A DNA stretch of 43,896 bases from CAZXCQ01 sp964639275. Lineage in GTDB: Bacteria > Desulfobacterota > DSM-4660 > Desulfatiglandales > Desulfatiglandaceae. The translations under genes and the position numbers were made by a program. Below, piece by piece: positions 1 through 8,056 of this stretch (position 1 is the stretch's first letter; each line of letters begins with the position of its first letter). Where the stretch lies: contig CAZXCQ010000006.1 of assembly GCA_964639275.1 (NCBI GenBank), positions 1-43,896 on the forward strand, in the 5' to 3' direction. Under the pieces are notes generated by a model that was not told the DNA's origin, ran no database searches, and saw only the letters and a program-made list of their open reading frames with translations.

Positions 1-97
1 CTCTTGCGTCTGTTTTCATGCTTCGATAATAGCATACTTATCTACGCATGTCAACCATTTCGCAACGGTTAATAAGATCAACCTAAAAGGAGAATCC

Positions 98-151
98 ATG
101 AGAAAATTACGTTCAAGCTTGACTAAAAATAAAGACTCTGAAAAAGATTAA
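98..151 (+). CDS. 17-codon ORF, probably the 5' stub of a disrupted gene
   Basis: ATG preceded at close range by AAAAGGAGA (86-94). The peptide begins MRKLRSSLTK and stops after 17 codons, just before the tandem repeats at 179. The strong ribosome site on such a short basic peptide suggests that a longer gene was cut by an insertion; a leader peptide is the alternative. No family is recognisable. Confidence 0.25.
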   Translation: MRKLRSSLTKNKDSEKD

Positions 152-178
152 AAACACCAGCGTCGCTACGCTCCGACA

Positions 179-246
179 GGGGTGGCGCTTTGCCTCGGAA
201 CAGGGTGGCGGCTTGGATCGGAATAGCATGGCGATTTCATCGGAAT
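179..246. repeat. Three tandem ~22-bp units, possible IS21-family end
   Basis: Three imperfect units share the pattern (G)GTGGCG, 7-8 bases, TCGGAA. Series of GTGGCG/CGGAA boxes are familiar at the ends of IS21-like (istAB) elements, but no istA or istB reading frame is nearby, so this would be a solitary remnant end. The pattern is seen directly; the family assignment is from memory of such ends. Confidence 0.35.
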
Positions 247-649
247 GGGCACCAAAACAACTTTCAAAGAAAAAGATTTGTTATCAATTAAAGATTTTAA
301 TATTGTTGATGTCTAAATAAAAATAGAGTAACATTATTCGCAGCATTTTTCATTCATAATAAATCGACTTGAGATCATAAATCGTTTTGGAACCAACGTC
401 CCCTTTGACAACAGATAGGGGCCTCAATATTTTCGAGGAGTGGTCTCGGCTGAAGCTAGCGCCGCTTAAACCTGAGGAAAGGTCTAGGTTTTATTTCAAT
501 GCGCATAAACTAGGAAGTCGAGTGTATTAGGATTTATTAGAATCTACTATTCTAAACAGGTGTTTTGTTCATAAAAGCGGGAGTGGTACATTTTCCATCT
601 AGGGGTCGCTTCACTGTTTCAGCGTTCTGAATAAGGAGGCATATGCTAA

Positions 650-712
650 ATGAAGTTGATCAACAAAGGTATCATCGAATCGATTACAGATGGCCGATTT
701 GAGGAGAATTGA
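650..712 (+). CDS. Possible 20-residue peptide upstream of the large ATPase gene
   Basis: ATG lies 10 bases after a consensus AAGGAGG (633-639); the peptide starts MKLINKGIIESIT and ends at TGA. A competing ATG at 643 in another frame sits only 3 bases from the same ribosome site and also gives a very short peptide. It may be a leader peptide of the operon at 834 or a remnant. No family is recognised. Confidence 0.25.
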   Translation: MKLINKGIIESITDGRFEEN

Positions 713-725
713 TAGGAGATTTGGT

Positions 726-803
726 GTGGCGAATCGTTTGTTTAAGTACGGGAATAGAGCCGTGGTTGAATTTTTGGGAGCATACCTAGGGAAACCTAGT
801 TAA
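726..803 (+). CDS. Possible 25-residue peptide immediately before the large ATPase gene
   Basis: GTG start 7 bases after AGGAG (714-718); the peptide begins MANRLFKYGNRAVVEFLG and stops 30 bases before the next gene. The frame can be extended upstream to ATG 690 (37 residues) but without a ribosome site there. The balanced, slightly hydrophobic composition looks coding-like, yet the length leaves this speculative. Confidence 0.25.
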   Translation: MANRLFKYGNRAVVEFLGAYLGKPS

Positions 804-833
804 TCACCCGAGCTTTAATGAAGGAGTAGACAC

Positions 834-3800
834 TTGTCAGACGATTCTTGGTTAGAGGATGCTCTGAGGGCAATTGGCGTTGATGCAAAAGGGGTCCCGC
901 CACAAGCGACTTCTCAACCTGGTTTGGTTGGTGCAATGGATCTGGACCTGCGGAGTCTTAAGGGTCTGTCCCTTTTTGACCTCCTAAACTTGTTTCTTTT
1001 GATTGATCTTACACTCAGCGTAAGAGGAAAAGTGCGTGTTCTTTTGACTGGGATGAATCCAGGGGATGAGGCGCCTTTGGATATTGACAGGTACTATGAG
1101 ATAAGGCGCGGGGAAGACAGAGATGAAAAAGACTCATCTATATACAGGAAGTCTGACGCGATTTACAGATTTCTTGCCTACCTACATCATTTTGGTCTTT
1201 TCTCGGCCTTGAATGCGCCCCGCCGCGCTGGTGTGGTGGTTTTCGCAGGACTAAGTGAAGAGTTATTGAGTAGACTTTACATGTATTCTGGAATCGGGTT
1301 AGAGGGAAGCAGAGTCCTCCCGCTATGCCCGATTTACGGCGATCCGGAAATCGACCAATTCCGTACACAAGGGAGTATCCTAAGTTGGCTCTCTGGCTTG
1401 CCGAAAGAGATAATACGCATTCCCCTTTTCCGCGATGGGGAGTTCGCGAGGGTATTGGGTTTTCAACTGAGTAAGAACGTTCTTGAACATGCTGGTTGGG
1501 ACTGGAAGGGTGAATATGGAGCTCTTGGCGCCATAGCAATGAGAATTCTGCCACCTGACTTCTCAAGGCCGTGGGTAAGAAGTTCCGTCCCGGTGGAGGC
1601 AGGGAGAGTCTTCTCGTTTGCCAAAGAGCTGGGAGTTCTGGAACTATGCGTGGGTGACCGAGGAATTGGGATTGCAGATTCACTTGGCAAAACATACTCT
1701 GTCACGGCAGCGAAGTACGGCCTTTCGCAGCCGGCAAGCCAGGCAGATATAATTGCGTTTGCATTCGACAAATTGGGCACATCCAAGCCTTTTGCCGAAC
1801 GTTGGGGTGGAGCGCACGCCCTTCATAGGATTCTACGACTTACTGAGAAGTACGGTGGCTACCTTGTAATAAGGACGTCTGGGTATGAGTGTCACTACGA
1901 TGGTCAGATCCTGAAATCAAGGGCACAACACACACAGGCAGGCATAGGAATCCATCCCACAAGCAAGCCTAGGGAGCAATTACATCCTTATGGTGTGCAG
2001 ATTCAACTCCTGTTACCAATTTGCCCAGTGATACCCCGTCCGAAGCCTAGGGTTCGTGCGTTAGTTACGCGTGCGGGCGGAAGTACGCAACTGCCGCGCA
2101 TCGAATCTGCAAGTGCATATTTCTATGGCGGGGAAGCCGACCTTCGTATAAACTCTGCCAAACGGTTGCGGCTGCAAAAACTTGCTGATTTATTGATGCA
2201 CGAGCCGCCAACTCGGAAGATCGCTTACAGCTTTGAGGGCCGGTTGTGGACTGACGATGAGGTTATTTACTTTCTGCAGAGTCAGATGGCTGTTCTCCAC
2301 ACTCACTGTTGTTTCGCTGTTGGACTTGATGATTCAACCGCTTTGACCGTGAAAGAACGGGAATCTGTCACTGACGAACTGCCAGCCGACCGGGAGATTG
2401 ATGATTTCTTCCATGCATTATCAGCGAAGCGTCGTCCATTTGCAGTATTTACGCGCTCTCAACAAATAATTTGGTTGGGTTTGGGCCCGTATCCATTTTC
2501 TGCTGGGTTTACTGCCTTAGTAGAAGGCTCGAAACCGATCCCCTTCCATGAACTGTGTGCAATTCAGCACTTCGACGAAAATTGTGAGGAAGCGAACGTG
2601 TTCACTCTTTACCTTGACCATAATCCCGACCTTTTTAATTTGGCACCTGAAAGCGGGAAGCAGGATGAGTACGTGCCGGAAGGGTGGCACGCGCTTTTTT
2701 CTATGAGGGACATGCTTCGCGCAGCGTCGAGCGATATCTCTTCACGCCTACAAGAGCTTCTTGTCAACCACGGCTGTATCGGCACTGAAGGTTCTTACAA
2801 GCTGCCTGCACGTAGGGAGTTTGTAGATACTTTTATCGAGACGACTCCGCTCCTACAGGATGAAGAGGCGAGAAGGCAGATTGGAGCGTGGTTGGCTGTG
2901 CCGTTGGCGCAGCTCCTTTCAGAAAATGAAAAGGAAACGGTCCTTGTTACTGCTACCGCGGCTGCGTCCCTGGTCGCAAGGGCTCTGATAGAGGCATGCC
3001 CAGATTTGGTATTATATAATGTGGACATTGGGCATGCATTTAGCATGGACAAGGACAATCTCCTGCGGAATACGGAATGGAAAATGCCTGTGATCATAGT
3101 CACTGACATAGTGGATACATCTCATACAGTGGCGAAGATTGAAAGCCTGCTGCAGGCGCGGGGCCTCATGGTGAGAGGAGTGATTTCGCTAATTCGGTTC
3201 GTTGACGAGCTAAGAGGCTCGTATCCTAAGCAAACTTGCTCTTGGGATCCGCCACCAAATGAGACAAGGACTGCAAGATTTTTTTTGGTCGAAATGGGAC
3301 GCCCCAAACCTGTTCCAGAAGAGACCGTCAACAAAAAAGGCCCTACGGAAATGTTTATTGTTGAGCCGTTTTCCCTCCATCCCTTCAGTTACGAAGAGTT
3401 GCGAGCACTCGGGCGAAGGGGCTCGGCCATTATACCAGATGACGATGAATTGACAGTAAACCGGATTAAGCAGATGGAGGACATTGGCTCTTTGAGGATC
3501 GGGCATTGGGTCTATGGGGATCATCATTTCAGGGCAACCGTGAGCTTGGCGACTCTTTTTTCAGCCGATTCAACTGGTAGTTCAATTTGTGATGCGATAT
3601 GCAAGTTATGCCTTGAACATAAACCGACTCACATACTGGCTCCCCTCCATTCGCACATTTGTGATCTCCTCCCACGGGTCCGATCCTTCCTTCAAGTCAT
3701 TTACAAAACTACTATCCCGGAAATCCTATGCATTTCCACACAGATGCTCGCCAAACGGCCTTTCTATATCTTACCGAATTCTATCAAGAAACTAATCATG

Positions 3801-5843
3801 CAGAGAGGCGGGGGGGAGTTTGAGACTGGGGTTTTGAGGTTACTAATAGTGGATGATGCGATCGCCACAGGAAGGACACTGGAGACTATCCTCAGGGCAG
3901 TTATTCTTCGGTGCCGAAGGGCGATTGCTCAAAAACGGTTGAAATTTTGTCCGGTTGAGGCTGTCCATGCTTTTGCAGTGCTTGACCGCCAGCCGTTATC
4001 GAGAAGCACCTTTTGGTCATCTGTCAAGTCGATTTCTGTCGGTGAGTACAAAATTGATAAGAACAGGTCGGAAGCTCTTTCGTTTTCGTTTTCTTTTACG
4101 AAATGGCTCGACGTTGATATGCCCGTGGATGACGCGGACTCTTGCCCTGAATGCGCTGAACGACAAGAGCATTTGCGCCTCATAGAAACATGTGACCTGC
4201 CTCCGGATCATGGGGCGCTTTATGCAATAAAGGAAAGGGCAAGAGACCTGGCACCGCTATCTACAGAGGCACCTGTTTTTCTGCGGAGAGGAAAGACTCC
4301 ACTGCGTCGATCTATTAGAATTGGGCGTTTTAACTCCGTTAGCACACTGGAACTGGCCGTGTGGGAGTTTTACAATTTACTATATCGGGGATTTCCATAT
4401 TCAGAACTGATCAAATTTTACTCTTCACTAAAGGATTTTTCAGGGGCAGAGCCGGATTCACAGGGCAACGACGCCTTTGAAAGGCTCTGTTGTGAAATCG
4501 TAAGGACTCTGATGCGAGACCTCGATGCAGTTGCCAGCCAGGGGGCTGAAATAGAGTTTCAGCAGGTGATTACTCAGCATCTATCCAGCAGTTCTAGGAG
4601 TTCGCGAGTGGTTATGGATGAAGCAGGTGCAGCCCTTGGGAGGTGCGTACCTGAAACTGACGAACGGATACGAGATGTGCTGCAGACTATTTTTGAGCGT
4701 GCATTAGAACTACTTTCAGGACATAGTGAGGCAACAGACGAGGATGGGAGCATTAGGCTAAATTTAGCATTTGGCGCAATGTCCTATTGCATGCAGTTTA
4801 GGTACCATTCAAAGGCCGCTGCGGCAAAGCGAGATATTGACGCCGTGGCCTTGCCAATGCGTCTAAGGATGGCAATTGACAATGCAGTTAAGACCGCTCG
4901 TGGGTTTGGGGCTGTGCTTTTGAGCCAAGTAGATCACGCCGCACGGTCAGCGGCCAGCCGGGATAGCTTTCTTCCGGCTCTAATTGCAGTGCTGGAGCAT
5001 ACGGTGCGTTCTGACAGGCATTCTCACTCACATCTCCTTCCTGCGCTGCTTAAAAACGTTGCCCAAGGGGCATCCGGTAGCCCTTCAGAGAGGATAGCTC
5101 TTGATGCGATTCTTGCTGATTTTTCGCATTGCTTGTATACAATTTCAGAGCGGTTGCCGGAATTTTTGCCGGCGAGTGATGTCTCAATATGCCGAGAGAG
5201 GATTGGTAGACTTCGGAGAACTCTCTCCGGGCCGCGCGGAAACGATCCCGCTCGTGAGGCGCTTCGCCGACATGCAGCAGATCTTCGAAATATATTTCCA
5301 AACCAGTATGGCAGCCAACTGTTCGCTGCACTAAAGAGCTGCGTAACTCAACTGGAAGAGACGATCAATAATATTGTTGAGGCTGCTGCTTGTGTTGGTA
5401 TCACCACAAAAGTGAGTGTGAGGGACGGACTCAGCCTCAATTCGATCTACGTTGTAGCGCCTGATCGTATCTCCTTTGAAGGGGTGTTTAAAAACTTTGT
5501 CGAAGCCGGGAAGGTTACTGTGGTCGAGCGGCCTAGGCTTTTGTTCTTAGTGAAAGCCGGTGCCTATGGGGAAGATGTGCCTCGAATATCCGTCTATGTC
5601 ATTTCAAACTTCAGGCAGCAAAGAGTTGCAGGGAAAATGCTGTTGGCTACAGGGCCTCAAATGGTGGCGCTTGGAGGGCAAAAGTATGCCTTATTTGGAG
5701 TTTCCGCAGACGTATTGCCAACTGAGGATAACATATTCCCAAATGAGGATATCGAGGTGAGGGATTTTTTGGGTCGTCCAAGTAGTTGCATCTGTATTTC
5801 GTGCTGCGTCGCTTTTCTGCCGTCTGGGAGGGAAGTACCATGA
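834..5843 (+). CDS. Large multidomain protein: GHKL ATPase + two phosphoribosyltransferase-like domains
   Basis: TTG start placed 7 bases after AAGGAG (821-826); 1669 residues. Residues ~205-360 carry GHKL/HATPase hallmarks: N-box KNVLEHA (~215), G1 box GDRGIGI (~274) and a Gly-rich GGAHALHRI (~325). Two type I PRTase-like PRPP loops follow: IIVTDIVDTSHT (~752) and LLIVDDAIATGRT (~1004), the second closer to consensus. A CPEC pair lies at ~1103. The end (~1470-1640) is helical, then has PDRISFEGVFKNFVEAG and a Gly-rich stretch suggesting a degenerate second HATPase-like module. Residues ~40-190 could be a STAS-like domain. The TGA overlaps the ATG of the receiver-HD gene, so the two are translationally coupled. 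Motifs are seen; function is unknown. A conflict, nucleotide-stress or signalling role is inferred from the domain mix. I know of no named family with this architecture. Confidence 0.75.
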   Translation: MSDDSWLEDALRAIGVDAKGVPPQATSQPGLVGAMDLDLRSLKGLSLFDLLNLFLLIDLTLSVRGKVRVLLTGMNPGDEAPLDIDRYYEIRRGEDRDEKDSSIYRKSDAIYRFLAYLHHFGLFSALNAPRRAGVVVFAGLSEELLSRLYMYSGIGLEGSRVLPLCPIYGDPEIDQFRTQGSILSWLSGLPKEIIRIPLFRDGEFARVLGFQLSKNVLEHAGWDWKGEYGALGAIAMRILPPDFSRPWVRSSVPVEAGRVFSFAKELGVLELCVGDRGIGIADSLGKTYSVTAAKYGLSQPASQADIIAFAFDKLGTSKPFAERWGGAHALHRILRLTEKYGGYLVIRTSGYECHYDGQILKSRAQHTQAGIGIHPTSKPREQLHPYGVQIQLLLPICPVIPRPKPRVRALVTRAGGSTQLPRIESASAYFYGGEADLRINSAKRLRLQKLADLLMHEPPTRKIAYSFEGRLWTDDEVIYFLQSQMAVLHTHCCFAVGLDDSTALTVKERESVTDELPADREIDDFFHALSAKRRPFAVFTRSQQIIWLGLGPYPFSAGFTALVEGSKPIPFHELCAIQHFDENCEEANVFTLYLDHNPDLFNLAPESGKQDEYVPEGWHALFSMRDMLRAASSDISSRLQELLVNHGCIGTEGSYKLPARREFVDTFIETTPLLQDEEARRQIGAWLAVPLAQLLSENEKETVLVTATAAASLVARALIEACPDLVLYNVDIGHAFSMDKDNLLRNTEWKMPVIIVTDIVDTSHTVAKIESLLQARGLMVRGVISLIRFVDELRGSYPKQTCSWDPPPNETRTARFFLVEMGRPKPVPEETVNKKGPTEMFIVEPFSLHPFSYEELRALGRRGSAIIPDDDELTVNRIKQMEDIGSLRIGHWVYGDHHFRATVSLATLFSADSTGSSICDAICKLCLEHKPTHILAPLHSHICDLLPRVRSFLQVIYKTTIPEILCISTQMLAKRPFYILPNSIKKLIMQRGGGEFETGVLRLLIVDDAIATGRTLETILRAVILRCRRAIAQKRLKFCPVEAVHAFAVLDRQPLSRSTFWSSVKSISVGEYKIDKNRSEALSFSFSFTKWLDVDMPVDDADSCPECAERQEHLRLIETCDLPPDHGALYAIKERARDLAPLSTEAPVFLRRGKTPLRRSIRIGRFNSVSTLELAVWEFYNLLYRGFPYSELIKFYSSLKDFSGAEPDSQGNDAFERLCCEIVRTLMRDLDAVASQGAEIEFQQVITQHLSSSSRSSRVVMDEAGAALGRCVPETDERIRDVLQTIFERALELLSGHSEATDEDGSIRLNLAFGAMSYCMQFRYHSKAAAAKRDIDAVALPMRLRMAIDNAVKTARGFGAVLLSQVDHAARSAASRDSFLPALIAVLEHTVRSDRHSHSHLLPALLKNVAQGASGSPSERIALDAILADFSHCLYTISERLPEFLPASDVSICRERIGRLRRTLSGPRGNDPAREALRRHAADLRNIFPNQYGSQLFAALKSCVTQLEETINNIVEAAACVGITTKVSVRDGLSLNSIYVVAPDRISFEGVFKNFVEAGKVTVVERPRLLFLVKAGAYGEDVPRISVYVISNFRQQRVAGKMLLATGPQMVALGGQKYALFGVSADVLPTEDNIFPNEDIEVRDFLGRPSSCICISCCVAFLPSGREVP

Positions 5844-7456
5844 AGAATTATCGAATACTGTATATTGAGCATGACAGAGCGAGAGATCAATATGCGTTTG
5901 CTATGGAGCGCGGTGGCGCAGCTGTCGATAAGATAGATTATGTTGATAGGGCCACTCTCTTACAGGATGTCCGGTCAAAGCTCTTTAAGACACGTTTTGA
6001 CGCAGTTATTACTGATGCCTTCTTCCTACCTCAGGGTGTTGATCACGAGGACGAAACGAAGGGGGAGTATCTACTGGATGATCTCGTCTCTGTCGTGCGA
6101 GAATTTGATGACCATCGTATCCGTATTGTGGTTATGACGTATTTCAGCACCGAAATCCTGCGGGCAAAATCAGTGGATAAGATCAATGACATTTGGGATA
6201 AGCATACGGCACCACTAGATTACGTAGTCTGGAAGGTTAAGAGGATGCAAGAGGACTCTTCACGTTATTTGCCCGAACGTGCTCTATTGCGAGCTATTTC
6301 AGCGCTCCAAACTCAAGGTGCGGAGAAGGATGCCCACTACAGATCTGTGATGGAGAGTGTCGAACATTATCAGACACGGCTTAGCGTGCGGGAGCAAATG
6401 GTTGCTGTTAAGCCAGATCTAATGTCGATTGCAGACAAATTAGGGAACGAGTTTCCTGCCTATTTCCATTCCCTTCTTGATTCGATAGTGAAGGCGGAAC
6501 CCATTAATGTCGGAGGAGCTCAATCTTCCTGGGGCCATCTAAGCCATGCCCTGAATGTGTGGTGGCTCGGGTGGTATTTTCTGCATTGCGGCTGGCTAGA
6601 TCTCGACGAAGTGGTTAGACGGATGTCTCCGACGCACGGAGATACAGAAAGCCTCCTTAAGAGGCAGATTCTGGAGCAGGCGTGGTTTTTGGCAGCGCTG
6701 TTCCACGATATTGGAAGAGTGTATGAGGTCTTGCCCACTTTAGTTTCTGAAGTTAACGTTATCTTAAGGTTTTTTCCTATTGGTTGCATCTTGGAGACGC
6801 CAAACGCTACACCTGATAAAGAAGACGTCATGACATTCATCACTAAAATGAGTTCCGCTGCCGGTTCCCAGAGTTTGGCAAACGCATTCTCGGCAATGGG
6901 AAAAAGCCCGGATGATACCATTAGTGATCACGGCTTTCTCTCGGCATACGGCCTTTTCAAGCAGCTTTCAGCGAAGGGAGTTCCTGAGGAAATCCTGCTT
7001 AACGCCTGCGTGGCTATCAGTGTCCACAATTGGGTGAAGCGAGCTGCACGTGTCAGCTGGGATGATAAGACCAAGGAAGATTTCAGCATCCAGTTTTTTG
7101 ATAACCCATTAGTCGCACTTCTAGTCCTTTGCGACCAGTTGCAGGTTTGGGGGCGGCAGACAGGACTGGAGACCGTGAAAGAGAAGCCTGGCATCGAATG
7201 CGCCGAGCTTCGGTCCATAGGGAGGGAAGGCACCCAGATGGAACTTGTACTTAACTATTTAAGTTTCAGATATGTATCGCCGGAGGAAATTAAGGCAGCA
7301 GAGATTATAGAGAACGTCAGGAACATCCTGGATACGAAGGTTGTGCCTGTGCTGGACAGAGTGAAGATCCCAAGTGATAAGGCCAAGCTATCTGTACGGT
7401 TCCTATATGACGGAAGGCAAGAGGTACGGTCTGTATGGAGGTCTTTCGATTTATGA
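5840..7456 (+). CDS. Response-regulator receiver fused to HD-domain phosphohydrolase
   Basis: ATG overlaps the upstream stop (ATGA) and sits 7 bases after GGGAGG (5827-5832); 538 residues. The N-terminal receiver keeps the expected set: acidic pocket in LYIEHD, phospho-acceptor Asp ~59 in VITDAFF, Thr ~99 in VVMTYF, and Lys ~131 in DYVVWK. Residues ~225-440 have HD-superfamily ligands: His ~232-235, FHDIGR (~289), VHNW (~395) and LVLCDQLQVWG (Asp ~431). HD proteins hydrolyse phosphoesters, including (d)NTPs and cyclic nucleotides; the substrate cannot be told from sequence. It is not an HD-GYP protein: no GYP motif is visible. As partner of the GHKL/PRTase protein it is plausibly a phosphorylation-controlled effector. 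Confidence 0.8.
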   Translation: MKNYRILYIEHDRARDQYAFAMERGGAAVDKIDYVDRATLLQDVRSKLFKTRFDAVITDAFFLPQGVDHEDETKGEYLLDDLVSVVREFDDHRIRIVVMTYFSTEILRAKSVDKINDIWDKHTAPLDYVVWKVKRMQEDSSRYLPERALLRAISALQTQGAEKDAHYRSVMESVEHYQTRLSVREQMVAVKPDLMSIADKLGNEFPAYFHSLLDSIVKAEPINVGGAQSSWGHLSHALNVWWLGWYFLHCGWLDLDEVVRRMSPTHGDTESLLKRQILEQAWFLAALFHDIGRVYEVLPTLVSEVNVILRFFPIGCILETPNATPDKEDVMTFITKMSSAAGSQSLANAFSAMGKSPDDTISDHGFLSAYGLFKQLSAKGVPEEILLNACVAISVHNWVKRAARVSWDDKTKEDFSIQFFDNPLVALLVLCDQLQVWGRQTGLETVKEKPGIECAELRSIGREGTQMELVLNYLSFRYVSPEEIKAAEIIENVRNILDTKVVPVLDRVKIPSDKAKLSVRFLYDGRQEVRSVWRSFDL

Positions 7457-7464
7457 GGGTACGG

Positions 7465-7503
7465 GGCGTTCCCGGGGCTGTAGGAGGTAGCCTTCGGGAC
7501 GCC
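7465..7503 (+). terminator. Hairpin just after the receiver-HD gene
   Basis: GGCGTTCCCG (7465-7474) pairs with CGGGACGCC (7495-7503) with one bulge, 8 bases past the stop codon. No T-run follows, so it is either a weak or factor-dependent terminator or an mRNA 3' stabiliser. Confidence 0.35.
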
Positions 7504-7688
7504 AGTTTACGCCGCAACGACGATGTGAGGCTTCGTTTTTTCATCTACTTCCCTTTTGTTACCTATTTTGCTCCTATTGATACAGCTTAGAATTCAAGAA
7601 TGAAAGAATTGACAGCGTTTTTGTATGATATATTTTCGAGGGCATCTTGCGGCATTTCGCCGGCTTTCAATTCTTTAAGCTCTCTATC

Positions 7689-7975
7689 CCACGAAAAAGG
7701 GGACGAAAAGGGGGACGTTGGTTCCAAAACAACTTCCGACGAATAAGATTGTTGTCAATTGTCGATTTCTATCAAGCATCTCGGCCTGTAGGATGTTAAC
7801 CCGCCGGAAGTATGGCGGGTAAAACCCATGCCCCTCCCGGTACCCAGGCTGGTGCCGAGAAAACTGAAACAATCATAGCCGCACGTTGCGACCACAATAT
7901 CCTGCGGTCGGGTTTTTCTCGACCCACAAGGCGAAATCACCTACACTCCGACCCCAAAAAAGGGACTTCTTATCA
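7689..7975 (+). repeat. Long dispersed repeat, copy A (~290 bp)
   Basis: Closely matches 9571-9861 in the same orientation, with scattered substitutions and small indels. Shared landmarks are ACGTTGGTTCCAA, a CCCGCC/GGCGGG hairpin around GGAAGTAT, GGTACCCAGGCTGGTGCCGA, and a terminal promoter-like box. With copy B it brackets the amidohydrolase gene. A shorter partial copy lies near 250-300. No coding capacity is convincing. Confidence 0.75.
7919..7947 (+). promoter_or_regulatory. Promoter-like box in repeat copy A
   Basis: TCGACC, 17 bases, TACACT: the weakest member of a five-copy family (others at 9805, 26561, 31414, 40031). It points at the 3' end of the convergent amidohydrolase gene, so it drives no obvious gene and would only make antisense RNA. 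Confidence 0.35.
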
Positions 7976-8056
7976 ACAGCTATACCGGTTATTTCTTGAA
8001 CGAAATGCTTGAGGGAAAGTCAAAGGCCATCCCGAAACAGGGTGGCCTGAACAGAA

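Larger units (their letters stand above)
1..833. other. Gene-poor leader region with mobile-element debris
   Basis: No long reading frame is present. The stretch holds a 17-codon ORF with a good ribosome site (98-151), three tandem ~22-bp units resembling an IS21-type end (179-246), and a partial copy (about 250-300) of the long repeat seen at 7689 and 9571. The start of that repeat appears again in inverse orientation at about 384-404. Two short ORFs lie just before the large gene at 834. It reads as the scarred edge of an acquired island. Confidence 0.5.
7457..8056. other. Intergenic region containing long repeat copy A
   Basis: Between convergent genes. Besides the hairpin at 7465 and the repeat at 7689-7975, there is an AT-rich stretch with AAAGAATTGA (~7604) and its inverse TCAATTCTTT (~7668), possibly a decayed inverted-repeat element. 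No gene is supported. Confidence 0.4.

Noticed and set aside
5786..5839. Longer N-terminus for the receiver-HD protein
   Set aside because: An in-frame start at 5786 would add 18 residues inside the upstream gene with no ribosome site; ATG 5840 has GGGAGG and begins directly with a receiver strand.
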